Below, one piece after another: positions 48,007 to 57,091 of a DNA stretch of 64,000 nt. The stretch's first letter is position 1. Every line of letters starts with the position of its first letter. This DNA comes from Mycolicibacterium cosmeticum. GTDB lineage: Bacteria > Actinomycetota > Actinomycetes > Mycobacteriales > Mycobacteriaceae. Location of the stretch: positions 62,001-126,000 of the forward strand of contig JACPVS010000019.1 in NCBI GenBank assembly GCA_016197365.1, in the 5' to 3' direction. Below the pieces are notes generated by a model. The model was not told where the DNA came from. It searched no databases and worked only from the letters and a program-made list of their open reading frames with translations. A program made the translations under genes and the position numbers.

Positions 48007-48028
48007 CATTCATTCCGCGATGCGGAAA

Positions 48029-48475
48029 TTAGCCCCCGCCCCACACCGCCCGCGCCCCCGAATCGCCGACCCTGATCACCGCGACGATCGCCGCCACGCC
48101 GACGACCAGGGCGATCACCGCCACCACCGCGGCCACCCCGCGGCCGTGGCTGGACCGCCAGTGCAGCAGCGCCAACAGCACCGCCACCACCAACAGGGCG
48201 ACGGCGATATACGGCATCCAGTCGCCACGTTCGGCATGCTCCTGCAGCACCGCTGTGGGCTTCGGGAACGACGCGATCAGCGATTCCCCCGCCTCGACGG
48301 TCAACGGCGTCAGCGCAGCCGTCACTGCGGCCAGTGCCAGCACCAGCCACACCAGACGTTCGCGCGCGGCCGGCCACACGGCGCAGAGGATCTCCAAGAG
48401 CGCCACGAGTGGCACCAGCACGACGATGGCGTGCACGAAAAGCGGGTGAGCCGGTAGCCCTGCAATCGTGTCCAT
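48029..48475 (-). CDS. DUF2231 membrane protein
   Basis: This 148-residue protein has four membrane helices and the DUF2231 entry MDTIAGLPAHPLFVHAIVVLVPLVALLEI, containing conserved His residues in PLFVHA. A periplasmic His/Glu segment (VLQEHAERGDWM) follows. Function unknown. ATG 48475 fits the family start. An upstream in-frame ATG (24 codons) has no hydrophobic character and is rejected. Confidence 0.82.
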   Translation of the reverse strand: MDTIAGLPAHPLFVHAIVVLVPLVALLEILCAVWPAARERLVWLVLALAAVTAALTPLTVEAGESLIASFPKPTAVLQEHAERGDWMPYIAVALLVVAVLLALLHWRSSHGRGVAAVVAVIALVVGVAAIVAVIRVGDSGARAVWGGG

Positions 48476-48570
48476 GCGCAGAGGGTCGCACGTCACGCCG
48501 CGTGAACGTGCGCGAAATGCCACGAATTGCGGCGTGTCTCTGTGCAAACACGCGCGCTCGCGGGAAAGAG

Positions 48571-51141
48571 TTAGGCAGCCATCGGGGTGTAGGTGGTGGT
48601 GCGCTGCCGCGCCGGGCGGCCGATCCCCTCGGCGATGGCGGCCAGTTCCTCGACGGACTTCGACGAGCCGTTCTCCGACCCGGCCATCCGCGAGATGGTC
48701 TCCTCCATCAAGGTGCCGCCCAGGTCATTGGCACCACCCTGCAGCATCACCTGGGTGCGCTCGACACCCAACTTGACCCACGACGTCTGGATGTGAGAGA
48801 TCCTGCCGTGCAGCATGATCCGGGCCAGCGCATGCACCGCCCGATTGTCCCGGTGCGTCGGGCCCGGGCGTGCGCCACCGGCCAGATACAGCGGGCTGGA
48901 CTGGTGCACGAACGGCAACGGCACGAACTCGGTGAAACCACCGGTGCGGTCCTGGATGCCACGCAGCACATTGAGGTGCCCCACCCAGTGCTTCGGGGTG
49001 TCGACGTGCCCGTACATCATGGTCGAGCTCGACCGCAGCCCCACCTCATGCGCGGTGGTCACCACGTCGATCCATTCCGAGGTGGGCAACTTGCCCTTGG
49101 TCAGCACCCATCGCACCTCGTCGTCGAGGATCTCCGCGGCCGTGCCGGGGATGGACCCGAGCCCGGCCTCACGCAACGAGGTCAGCCACTCCCGGACCGA
49201 CAGGCCGCTGCGGGTCACGCCGTTGGCGATCTCCATGGGAGAGAACGCATGTACATGCATCGACGGCACCCGGGCCTTCACTGCACGGACCAGATCCGCG
49301 TAACCGGTGACCGGCAACTCCGGGTCGATCCCGCCCTGCATGCATACCTCGGTGGCGCCGACGACGTGCGCCTGCCAGGCCCGTTCAGCGACCTCATCGG
49401 TGGACAGCGAGAACGCGTCGGCGTCGCCCTTGCGCTGGGCGAACGCGCAGAACCGGCAGCCGGTGTAGCAGATGTTGGTGAAGTTGATATTGCGGTTCAC
49501 GACGTAGGTGACATCGTCGCCGACGGCATCGCGGCGCAACGAGTCCGCAAGGGCGGCAACCGCATCCATGGCGGAACCGTCCGCGGTGGCCAACGCCAGA
49601 TACTCGTCGTCGCTGCAGCCGCCCGGGTTGCGTTCGGCCGACCGCAACGCCGCCAGCACATCGGTGTCGATGCGTTCCGGGGCGCGGGCGGCCAACTCGG
49701 ACACCTTCGCCCGGATGGACTCCCAGTCACCGAAGGCGCTGCCCAGGTCGCTGCGGGTCTCGGTCAGCCGGCCCTCGGTGTCGATCGCCGCATGAAGATC
49801 GATGCGGCCCAACGACTCCGATGCCTCGTCGGGTTCCTGCCAGGGCCGACCCTCCGGATTCACGTCCAGCGCCCAGCCGGTGTCCGGATCAGCCAGTGCG
49901 TCGACATGACTGCGCACTCGCGGATCGATCCACGCCGCACCCGCCTGCACGTAGTTGGGCTGCGCGGTAAGACGTTGCACCAGTTCATAACCCGCGTCGG
50001 CGGTCACCTGTGCCAGTTCGTCCAGCCCGGGCCACGGACGCTCCGGGTTGACGTGGTCGGGGGTCAGCGGCGACACGCCACCCCAGTCGTCCACGCCGGC
50101 GCCGACGAGTGCCAGGCACTCCTCGCGGGAAACCAGATTCGGCGGGGCCTGGATACGCATCTTGGGCCCCAGCACCAGCCGCGTCACCGCGACGGTGGCC
50201 AGGAAATCGTCGATCCCGGTGTCGGGCACCGCGGCCATCGCGGTGTGATCCTTCGCGCGGAAGTTCTGCACGATGACTTCCTGAACGTGCCCGAATTCCT
50301 TGTGGGAGCGCCGGATCGCGTGCATGGTCTCGGCACGCTCGGTCAGCGTCTCACCGATACCGACCAGCAGGCCGGTGGTGAACGGGATCGACAACCGGCC
50401 CGCGTCATCAAGAGTGCGCAAGCGCACCGCCGGATCCTTGTCGGGGCTGCCGTAGTGCGCCAGGCCCTTGGTCTCATACAGCCGGCGTGACGTCGTCTCC
50501 AACATCATGCCCATCGACGGCGCCACCGGCTTCAGCCGGGACAGTTCCGACCAGCTCATCACTCCCGGATTGAGATGCGGCAGAAGGCCGGTCTCCTCGA
50601 GCACCCGGATGGCCATCGCCCGCACGTAGTCCAGCGTGGAGTCATACCCGCGTTCGTCCAGCCACTGCTTGGCCTCGTCCCAGCGCGCCTCCGGGCGGTC
50701 CCCGAGGGTGAAAAGCGCCTCCTTGCAACCCAATTCCGCACCGCGCCGGGCGACGTCGAGAATTTCGTCGGGCTCCATGAACATGCCCTTGCCCTGGGCA
50801 CGCAGCCGGCCGGGCACGGTGACAAAGGTGCAGTAATGGCAGGTGTCCCGGCACAGATGGGTGATCGGGATGAACACCTTGCGCGAGTAGGTGACCGGTA
50901 ACCCCCCACCGGGGCCGCGGCGGCCTGCGGAATCCAGGCCGGCATCACGCACCCGCGCCGCACTGGCACACAGATCGGCGAGATCCTCACCCCGCGCGGT
51001 CATCGCGACGGCGGCTTCTTCGACATTGAGCGCCACCCCGTCGCGGGCGCGCCTCAACACGCGACGTAACGCGGACGTACTGGGCTTCGGCGGGATCACC
51101 GGACTGGGCAGATCGGAGCCGTGCTGCGGGTTCAGAGCCAC
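48571..51141 (-). CDS. fbiC: FO synthase FbiC (CofG/CofH fusion)
   Basis: FbiC makes the deazaflavin chromophore FO of coenzyme F420. The 856-residue protein fuses two radical-SAM enzymes: the CofG-like half with CRDTCHYC and the CofH-like half with CYTGCRFC. FO is formed from tyrosine and a flavin precursor. GTG 51141 has AGGGGA just upstream, and the length equals that remembered for the M. tuberculosis enzyme; a longer open frame (to 51750) is rejected. It lies near F420-using genes (deazaflavin reductase at 28681). Confidence 0.97.
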   Translation of the reverse strand: MALNPQHGSDLPSPVIPPKPSTSALRRVLRRARDGVALNVEEAAVAMTARGEDLADLCASAARVRDAGLDSAGRRGPGGGLPVTYSRKVFIPITHLCRDTCHYCTFVTVPGRLRAQGKGMFMEPDEILDVARRGAELGCKEALFTLGDRPEARWDEAKQWLDERGYDSTLDYVRAMAIRVLEETGLLPHLNPGVMSWSELSRLKPVAPSMGMMLETTSRRLYETKGLAHYGSPDKDPAVRLRTLDDAGRLSIPFTTGLLVGIGETLTERAETMHAIRRSHKEFGHVQEVIVQNFRAKDHTAMAAVPDTGIDDFLATVAVTRLVLGPKMRIQAPPNLVSREECLALVGAGVDDWGGVSPLTPDHVNPERPWPGLDELAQVTADAGYELVQRLTAQPNYVQAGAAWIDPRVRSHVDALADPDTGWALDVNPEGRPWQEPDEASESLGRIDLHAAIDTEGRLTETRSDLGSAFGDWESIRAKVSELAARAPERIDTDVLAALRSAERNPGGCSDDEYLALATADGSAMDAVAALADSLRRDAVGDDVTYVVNRNINFTNICYTGCRFCAFAQRKGDADAFSLSTDEVAERAWQAHVVGATEVCMQGGIDPELPVTGYADLVRAVKARVPSMHVHAFSPMEIANGVTRSGLSVREWLTSLREAGLGSIPGTAAEILDDEVRWVLTKGKLPTSEWIDVVTTAHEVGLRSSSTMMYGHVDTPKHWVGHLNVLRGIQDRTGGFTEFVPLPFVHQSSPLYLAGGARPGPTHRDNRAVHALARIMLHGRISHIQTSWVKLGVERTQVMLQGGANDLGGTLMEETISRMAGSENGSSKSVEELAAIAEGIGRPARQRTTTYTPMAA

Positions 51142-51340
51142 TCCCCTGTAACCCGGGTGTCGACGCGAATCATCCGCGCGTCTCACTATCTGAAACCACT
51201 GCCCCTGCCATAGGGCCACATTAGCCTTCACCGCACGGGCCGATGCGCGCCACATCCTCAATCGGTTGCCGAATGCACCGCACGCGGCCCGATGTCCCGT
51301 AAGTTCACAGGTGAAGCGGCAATTCGGAGGTGCTGGTGCC

Positions 51341-52507
51341 ATGACATTCTCTGTCCGTTCGTGCCTGACGACCGGTGTTGCCGCGGTGGCGGCGGTGGCC
51401 ATCACCGCCGCCCCCACCATCCCGACGCCTGTCGCACATTCGGAGACGGTGGCACAGGTACGCGTCGTCGAGCAGCCCGTCCGACTGACCGCAGCCGTCC
51501 AACCGGCGGTGGCTCCGTCGGCGGCGGCGCTGCCCAACCTGCTCACCGACTGGGTGCGCACTCTCGTCCCGAGTTCGGCGGCCGCGTTCCCGACGCCGCA
51601 GTTCCCGCCCAGGGTCGGCGGCAACTCCATCAGCAGCGGCATCAAGAACGTGTACAACGCCGTGGAGCCGTGGGTGCAATGGGGCTTTGAGGTCGCCGAG
51701 TACGCAGTGGGCTGGATCCCCGTGGTGGGCTGGCTGTCCCCGCAGATCATGATCTTCTACAACCTGGGCGAACGCATCGTCCGGAGCATCACCTTCAACA
51801 TCGCCGACTGGATCGGCGGCAGCGTCTCCTTCCTCCAGGGCTTGCGCAACGTCGCACGAGACACCATCAACTCGTTCATCTACTTCGCGAACGACGAACT
51901 GGCCTTCTTCCTGCCGCCGCTGCCACCGATCCCCCCGATCGGGGGCGGACTGGCCGCCGCCACGGCGGAGCCCCCCGCGCTGAAGCTGGCCACCACCGCC
52001 GACACCGTCACCAAAGTCGGCACCGTGACCGAGGAAACCAAGACCCCGGCGGCCGAGCCGGTGAAGGTCACCGAGCCCGCAGTCACCGAAGAAACGCCGG
52101 TCACTGAGCCGGTGACGACGCCCGAGACCCAGGCCGCCGAACCGGAGACCACACCCGAGGTCACGCCGGACGTCAAGGATGTGGTCAAGGACGACGCACC
52201 CGAGACCGCACCGGACACCACCAAGCCCGACACCACCGAGACCAAGCCGGAGACCAAGCCGGACACGAAGGCCGACACCACCGACACCAAGCCGGACACC
52301 TCGAAGCCGGACACCTCGAAGCCGGACACCTCGAAGCCGGACACCTCGAAGGCCGACACCCCGAAGCCGGACACCTCGAAGGCCGACACCCCGAAAGCCG
52401 ACACCGACAGGCCCGCGCCCAAGAAGGCCGAGCCGAAAAAGAAGAAGCGCGACCACCGCGCGTCGACCCCGAAGGCCGACACCCACGCGGCAGCCGACGC
52501 CGGCTAG
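51341..52507 (+). CDS. Exported protein with acidic pentapeptide-repeat tail
   Basis: This 388-residue protein has a signal peptide (MTFSVRSCLTTGVAAVAAVAITAAP), a ~120-residue helical/aromatic domain (SGIKNVYNAVEPWVQWGFEVAEYAVGWIPVVGWLSPQIM) and a long Thr/Glu/Asp/Pro tail. The tail includes a tandem array of K[PA]DT[SP] units and ends in a Lys/Arg cluster (KKAEPKKKKRDHR). GGAGG stands 10 bp before ATG 51341. I recognise no catalytic motif; the tail could span the cell wall. It is divergent from fbiC. Its stop overlaps the convergent membrane gene. Confidence 0.8.
   Translation: MTFSVRSCLTTGVAAVAAVAITAAPTIPTPVAHSETVAQVRVVEQPVRLTAAVQPAVAPSAAALPNLLTDWVRTLVPSSAAAFPTPQFPPRVGGNSISSGIKNVYNAVEPWVQWGFEVAEYAVGWIPVVGWLSPQIMIFYNLGERIVRSITFNIADWIGGSVSFLQGLRNVARDTINSFIYFANDELAFFLPPLPPIPPIGGGLAAATAEPPALKLATTADTVTKVGTVTEETKTPAAEPVKVTEPAVTEETPVTEPVTTPETQAAEPETTPEVTPDVKDVVKDDAPETAPDTTKPDTTETKPETKPDTKADTTDTKPDTSKPDTSKPDTSKPDTSKADTPKPDTSKADTPKADTDRPAPKKAEPKKKKRDHRASTPKADTHAAADAG
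52284..52403. repeat. Tandem 15-bp coding repeat (K-[PA]-D-T-[SP])
   Basis: Units of AAGCCGGACACCTCG and close variants (GCC for CCG, CCG for TCG) repeat about eight times in the reading frame of the exported protein at 51341, encoding KPDTS/KADTP pentapeptides. Confidence 0.8.
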
Positions 52508-52908
52508 AGCCCCCGGGGGTGGCTGCGCAACACCAGCACGGCCGGCAGGGACCCGACGACGATCAGCAGGAGCAGCAGCAGCGCACCGGACGCCGTCGTG
52601 GCGAACACGATGTCGCTGCCCGGCCCGCCGAGGGTCAGCGCGCCGATGGTCGCCAGCCAGCACCACAGGGGTAGCGCCCCGATGCGCGGCGACAGGGTCC
52701 ACTGCAATGCCGCCCACACCAGGGCCGCATTGACGGCACCACTGATCAACGCGCTCAACGGGAACGGTGCACCACTGACACGCCAGGGCAGCAGGAAAGC
52801 CGCGAGCACCGCGGACAGCATTCCCCCGAGGCACAGCAATGAGAGCATGACGGGCGGCACCCAGGCCGGCCCGTCGGGTTCGTCGGGCGGCAGGTCGGAC
52901 CCCGTCAG
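52504..52908 (-). CDS. Small membrane protein (Rv1171-like), possible CTG start
   Basis: This protein of 114-134 residues has four hydrophobic segments (MLSLLCLGGMLSAVLAAFLLPW; LISGAVNAALVWAAL; LPLWCWLATIGALTLGG; ALLLLLLIVVGSLPAVLVL). An acidic, Pro-rich N-terminus (LTGSDLPPDEPDGPAWVPP) joins the upstream small gene with a CTGA overlap at 52905-52908; initiation at CTG 52908 would be a classic 4-nt coupling. GTG 52860 or ATG 52848 are alternatives without the conserved-looking N-terminus. Third gene of the mshB group. Function unknown. Confidence 0.72.
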   Translation of the reverse strand: MTGSDLPPDEPDGPAWVPPVMLSLLCLGGMLSAVLAAFLLPWRVSGAPFPLSALISGAVNAALVWAALQWTLSPRIGALPLWCWLATIGALTLGGPGSDIVFATTASGALLLLLLIVVGSLPAVLVLRSHPRGL

Positions 52909-53012
52909 GTCGGGATGCTGTCGAGCAGCGCGACCAGTGAGCCGACCACCCACTGGAAATTGTCGGCGCGGTCCTGCTGATGCTGCAGATTGGGATCCAA
53001 ATCCGGGTCCAT
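52905..53012 (-). CDS. 35-residue acidic small protein downstream of mshB
   Basis: The short frame MDPDLDPNLQHQQDRADNFQ continues to VVGSLVALLDSIPT. TACGCT (complement of 53019-53024) stands 6 bp before its ATG, the same leaderless arrangement as at 4938 and 44718, which makes a real gene likely. Its stop overlaps the next gene (CTGA). It has an amphipathic C-terminal helix. No family recognised. Confidence 0.6.
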   Translation of the reverse strand: MDPDLDPNLQHQQDRADNFQWVVGSLVALLDSIPT

Positions 53013-53050
53013 GGGGGCAGCGTACCGCCCCGAACACACCAGCCCGGCCG

Positions 53051-53926
53051 CTATCCCAGATTCAGCCCGGCCAGCAGATCCGTTTCCACGCCACGGTCGT
53101 CGCGCTCGCCCGCGGTCCCGGCGACCAGCACGTAATGCTCGATGCCCCACAGCGGTAACGCCACCAGGTTCGACAGCGCCAGCGAACGCCCATCGGGAGC
53201 AACGGTCACCTGGGTGGCATGCGCCCGCAGGGCCGCGGCCTTGGCGGGCAGCTGCGCGGCCGCCTCGATGACGGCGTCGACCTTCTCATCGGGGTAACCG
53301 AACGTGATGTCTGACGGCTTGATCCGGATCCAGTCGGCGGGCGGCTCACCGATGTCGGACAGCCCGTCGACGATGCCCGACTGCGCCATCACCGTCCAAT
53401 AGAACTTCGGCACCTCCCACGGCTCGCCCGGGTGTCCGTCTCCACCCGAGGCGGCGACGGCGGCCGTGGTGACCTCGTGTGCACGGATGTGATCCGGGTG
53501 CCCGTACCCCCCGTTCGGGTCGTAGCTGACGACGACGTGCGGCCGCAGGTCCCGGATGATCGCCACCAGGGCGGCGACGGGCCCGTCGATATCGGCGTCG
53601 ACGAACCGCTCCCGATGCCGGGCCGGGGTGCCGGGCATCCCGGAGTCCCGCCAGCGCCCGGCCCCGCCCAGGAAGATGGGCTCACCGGCGCCCAGCGCCG
53701 CCAGCGCGGCCCTCAGTTCGGCGATCCGGTAGCCGCCCAGTTGATCGGCGGCGTCGACGGCGAGGTGTTGCCATCGGTCGCCGATGATCTCGCCCTCCTC
53801 ACCGAGCGTGCAGGTGACCACGCGGACCGTGGCGCCCTGCGCCGCGTAGTGCGCGATGGTCGCGCCGGTGCCGAGTGATTCATCGTCGGGGTGGGCATGC
53901 ACGAAGAGCAGCCGAGGTGTTTCCAC
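53051..53926 (-). CDS. mshB: Mycothiol deacetylase MshB
   Basis: MshB removes the acetyl group from GlcNAc-Ins, the second reaction of mycothiol synthesis. The 291-residue LmbE-family zinc enzyme starts METPRLLFVHAHPDDESLG; the AHPDDE motif gives the zinc ligands His and Asp and the catalytic Asp. A third ligand His sits in GYGHPDHIRAH. Very close to Rv1170. GTG 53926 appears leaderless, with TAAATC (complement of 53934-53939) 7 bp upstream, back to back with the ClC gene promoter. Confidence 0.96.
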   Translation of the reverse strand: METPRLLFVHAHPDDESLGTGATIAHYAAQGATVRVVTCTLGEEGEIIGDRWQHLAVDAADQLGGYRIAELRAALAALGAGEPIFLGGAGRWRDSGMPGTPARHRERFVDADIDGPVAALVAIIRDLRPHVVVSYDPNGGYGHPDHIRAHEVTTAAVAASGGDGHPGEPWEVPKFYWTVMAQSGIVDGLSDIGEPPADWIRIKPSDITFGYPDEKVDAVIEAAAQLPAKAAALRAHATQVTVAPDGRSLALSNLVALPLWGIEHYVLVAGTAGERDDRGVETDLLAGLNLG

Positions 53927-53931
53927 TCCCC

Positions 53932-53939
53932 TAGATTTA
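53932..53939. promoter_or_regulatory. Overlapping divergent -10 elements (mshB / ClC)
   Basis: Plus-strand TAGATT (53932-53937) is 6 bp from GTG 53944. Minus-strand TAAATC (complement of 53934-53939) is 7 bp from GTG 53926. They overlap by 4 bp, and the gap between the two start codons is only 17 bp. Confidence 0.5.
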
Positions 53940-53943
53940 CCCT

Positions 53944-55191
53944 GTGCCGGCTGCCCACGCGAAGAGCCCCGATGAACGGCACCTTCTCGAGTTCGGTTGC
54001 GCGGTCCTCGCGGTGGGCCTGCTCGCCGGAGTGGCGGGCGCGGCCACCACCCTGCTGCTGCACTGGGTGGAGCATCTGACCTACCACTACCACCTGGGCA
54101 CGCTGCTCACCGGCGTCGGCGCCGCGGGCCACATCCGCAGGGCGACCGGCCCGATGCTGGGCGGTGCGCTCGCGGGCCTCGGCTGGTGGCTGCTGCGCCG
54201 GCACGCTCCGGTGCCGTCGCTCACCGGGTCCATCGCCGAGCACCGCCCGCTGGCCCGGCTGCCGCTGGCCATCGACGCCGTCCTGCAGGTGCTCGTCGTC
54301 GGGTCCGGTGCCTCCCTCGGTCGCGAAGGGGCCCCCCGCCAACTCGCGGCGGTCTTCGGCGACGCCGCCACCCGCCGCTGGCACCTCACCCCACGGGACC
54401 GCGAGATCCTCCTCGCGTCGGCGGCCGGCGCCGGACTCGGCGCGGTGTACTCGGTGCCGCTGGGTGGGGCCGTCTTCACCATCACCATCCTGATGCGCAG
54501 CTGGCATCCGCGCGTCGTCGGCACGGCGCTGATCACGTCCAGCCTGGCGGTGGCCGTCGCGTCACCGGTGACCCACTTCGAGCATTCGCTGACCTGGCCG
54601 TCGGCCGACGTGTCGTACCGGTTCGTGCTGCTGGCGCTGGCCGTCACGCCGGTCGCCGTCGCGATCGGCATCGGGTTCGACCGGCTGATGCGGGCGGCGA
54701 AACCGAAGGTGGCATCGGCGTCGTGGGTGCTGATCCCCGGCATCGCGGCCGCCGGCTTGCTGACCGGTATCTGCTCGATCTGGTATCCCGAACTGCCCGG
54801 CAACGGCCGCAGCATCCTCACCGTCAGCGTCGACAGTTCACTGACGGTGTCGGCGGGCGCGGTGATCCTGTTGCTCAAACCGGTCCTGACCGCGCTGTTC
54901 CTGCGCGCCGGCGCCGTCGGCGGCCTGATCACCCCCGCGCTGGCCACCGGCGCGGCCGCGGGATCCCTTGTCGCACTTGTCCTCAACGAATTCGCGGGTA
55001 CCGATCTGAACGTCCCGGCGGTGGCGCTGACGTGCGCCGCGGGCGTGCTGGCGATCACCCAGCGGGCGCCGTTGTTCGCGGCCCTGTTCGTGTGGGAGCT
55101 CGCCCGCCCACCGGAATGGCTGTTCCTGGTGTTCGTGCTGTCCGCCTTCGCGGCGCACGCGATGTGGAAGCGCGTCCACCCCGAGCGCTAA
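53944..55191 (+). CDS. ClC-family chloride channel/antiporter
   Basis: This 415-residue membrane protein has about ten to twelve helices and the ClC signatures GSGASLGREGAPRQ (the gating Glu is present; Ala replaces Pro of GREGP), the helix-dipole segment ASAAGAGLGAVYSVPLGGAVF and GGLITPALATGAAAG. The external gating Glu suggests a Cl-/H+ antiporter rather than a channel. It has no CBS domains. GTG start, leaderless. Its stop overlaps the convergent lpqW stop. Mtb equivalent not recalled. Confidence 0.88.
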   Translation: MPAAHAKSPDERHLLEFGCAVLAVGLLAGVAGAATTLLLHWVEHLTYHYHLGTLLTGVGAAGHIRRATGPMLGGALAGLGWWLLRRHAPVPSLTGSIAEHRPLARLPLAIDAVLQVLVVGSGASLGREGAPRQLAAVFGDAATRRWHLTPRDREILLASAAGAGLGAVYSVPLGGAVFTITILMRSWHPRVVGTALITSSLAVAVASPVTHFEHSLTWPSADVSYRFVLLALAVTPVAVAIGIGFDRLMRAAKPKVASASWVLIPGIAAAGLLTGICSIWYPELPGNGRSILTVSVDSSLTVSAGAVILLLKPVLTALFLRAGAVGGLITPALATGAAAGSLVALVLNEFAGTDLNVPAVALTCAAGVLAITQRAPLFAALFVWELARPPEWLFLVFVLSAFAAHAMWKRVHPER

Positions 55192-57068
55192 GGCTGCTTG
55201 ACCCATTTCCCGGCGTCGCCGACGATCCCGACCGGGACCGCGCCGGACAAGCTGACGCCGCGCACGCGCGGGCCTGCGGCCACGATGGTGGTGTCCTGCA
55301 GGATTGGGAGCACGGTCGCCAGATTCCACAGTCTCGGCTCGACGGCATCGATCACCTTGCCGATCTCCTCGGTGCCGGCCAGCGCGGCTTCGATGCGCGG
55401 CTGAACACTGCGGTCGCAGACTCCGGTCAGGTTGCTGGGCACCGTCACCAGTTCACCGGTGCTGCTGGGCGCCGGGGCGGTGGCCGTCGGTGTCGGGGTC
55501 GGGGTGGGCGGGGCCGGACTGGCCGACGTCGGGGGCTGCGACGGCGACGTGCTGGCGGTGACGCTCGGCGACGGCGTCGCGGTGGACACGGGCGTCGCCT
55601 GCAGAGCGGGGCAGCCATACCGGGACGCGAGCGCGGTGGCCAGGTCGCCACCGGCCTGATGCCACCCGACGAGAGCGTCGACCTTGTTGTTGGCCAACGC
55701 ATCTCCGTACAGGACGACGGGGTCGAGCGCCGACACCGACGCCGCGATGCCCACGCTGCGCAACTGGTCGGCGGCGGTGTTCGCCACGGCCACCGAGGTC
55801 GGGTCATTGGCCGCCACACCGATGACGAACGTCAGCGGCTGACCGTCCTTGGTGATCTGGCCACGCGAATCGTCGGGCGGTGGGGTGCCCGGCGTCGGCG
55901 GGGGCGTCGAGGACACCGGCTCGACCTGATATCCGGCGTCGGCAAGCAGTTGCAGGGCCGCCTCGCGGGTGATCGCCGGCGGCGCGGTCGGGACGTAGCC
56001 GGGGTCCGACGGGGAGCGCACCTGGGCCTGGGCGAGGGTGACGGTGTTGTCCGAACCGGCGCCCACGGCGGCCAGCAGGTCGACGTCCAGCAGACCGAAC
56101 AGGGCCTTGCGCACGTGCGGATCGGCGAGTGCGGGTTGTTGTGCACGCAGCGTCAACTGCATCACCCGGGGCGTCACGATGCGTGCCGTCCGTACGTCCG
56201 GGATGGCCGAAAGTTGCGCGAACGCCGCCTGACCGCCGTGCACCTGCGCCACCTGGGTGTCACCGTTGCGGATCGAATCGGCAAGGGCCGCAGGCGCTCC
56301 CCCGCGGCGGAACAGAATCTGGTCGGGTGCGGCGGGCGGACCCCAGTAGCGGTCGTTGCGGGCCAGCAGGATCTCGTCGCGCTGCGGGTCGATGCTGTCC
56401 ACCCGGAACTGGCCGCCGGTGACCGGCATGGTGCGCACCAATCCTGCGCCGAATCCGCCGGGTACGTCCTTCACGATGTGGGCGGGCAACAGGTCGTTGA
56501 ACAACTCCCGCCACGCCGGGTACGGCTGGGAGAAGGTGACGACGGCGGTCTTGCCGCCTTCGACCGACTGCACCCCGGTGATCAGGTCATAGCCGGCGGG
56601 GTCGACCACACCGGGCTGACTGACCATCTGCCGCCACAGGTACCAGTAGTCGTCCGCGGCGATGGGCGCATTGTCGGTCCACGACGCCTCCGGCTTGATC
56701 CGGTAGGTGACGGTGAACGGCGCCTCACTGGTCACCTGTGCCGACACCAACAGGGTGGGGTCCAACTCCCAGCGCGAGCCGGTGGAGGCCGCCGGATCCG
56801 GGATGGGCCGGAACGAACTGGGCAGCACCAGCGCCGAGATGGCCGCGTTCACCGGCGACTGATCGGAGAGCAGATGCGGGTTGAACCCCGCGCCGATCGA
56901 ATCGATGGCCATGATGATCTGCATCGATTTGGGCGGCGGCGGAGGCGTCGACTGACTGGTCTCGGTGCTCTGTGGGGCCGGCGGCGGACTCACCGTGCAG
57001 CCGGCCAACACCAGCGACGTTCCGACCAGGGCACCGGCCATGGCGCGGAATCGTCGGGGTGTCGGCAC
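55188..57068 (-). CDS. lpqW: Lipoprotein LpqW
   Basis: This ~626-residue lipoprotein has a signal peptide and lipobox LVLAGC. It is a type 5 solute-binding-like protein (DNAPIAADDYWYLWRQM, YWGPPAAPDQILFRRG, AFGLLDVDLLA-type segments). LpqW controls the balance between PIM and lipomannan/LAM synthesis at the PimE branch point, so its linkage to pimE here is meaningful. A Pro/Ser/Thr-rich linker (about 40 residues) interrupts the C-terminal lobe. GTG 57068 has TACTGT (complement of 57076-57081) 7 bp upstream; the longer frame is rejected. Similar to Rv1166. Confidence 0.93.
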   Translation of the reverse strand: MPTPRRFRAMAGALVGTSLVLAGCTVSPPPAPQSTETSQSTPPPPPKSMQIIMAIDSIGAGFNPHLLSDQSPVNAAISALVLPSSFRPIPDPAASTGSRWELDPTLLVSAQVTSEAPFTVTYRIKPEASWTDNAPIAADDYWYLWRQMVSQPGVVDPAGYDLITGVQSVEGGKTAVVTFSQPYPAWRELFNDLLPAHIVKDVPGGFGAGLVRTMPVTGGQFRVDSIDPQRDEILLARNDRYWGPPAAPDQILFRRGGAPAALADSIRNGDTQVAQVHGGQAAFAQLSAIPDVRTARIVTPRVMQLTLRAQQPALADPHVRKALFGLLDVDLLAAVGAGSDNTVTLAQAQVRSPSDPGYVPTAPPAITREAALQLLADAGYQVEPVSSTPPPTPGTPPPDDSRGQITKDGQPLTFVIGVAANDPTSVAVANTAADQLRSVGIAASVSALDPVVLYGDALANNKVDALVGWHQAGGDLATALASRYGCPALQATPVSTATPSPSVTASTSPSQPPTSASPAPPTPTPTPTATAPAPSSTGELVTVPSNLTGVCDRSVQPRIEAALAGTEEIGKVIDAVEPRLWNLATVLPILQDTTIVAAGPRVRGVSLSGAVPVGIVGDAGKWVKQP

Positions 57069-57091
57069 GGCACCCACAGTAACGGGCGTTG

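Noticed and set aside
48334..50490. 718-codon plus-strand open frame antisense to fbiC
   Set aside because: FbiC radical-SAM motifs are conserved on the other strand; the frame has no start signal.
51142..51750. N-terminal extension of fbiC
   Set aside because: No similarity and antisense to the exported protein gene; GTG 51141 has a ribosome site and gives the family length.
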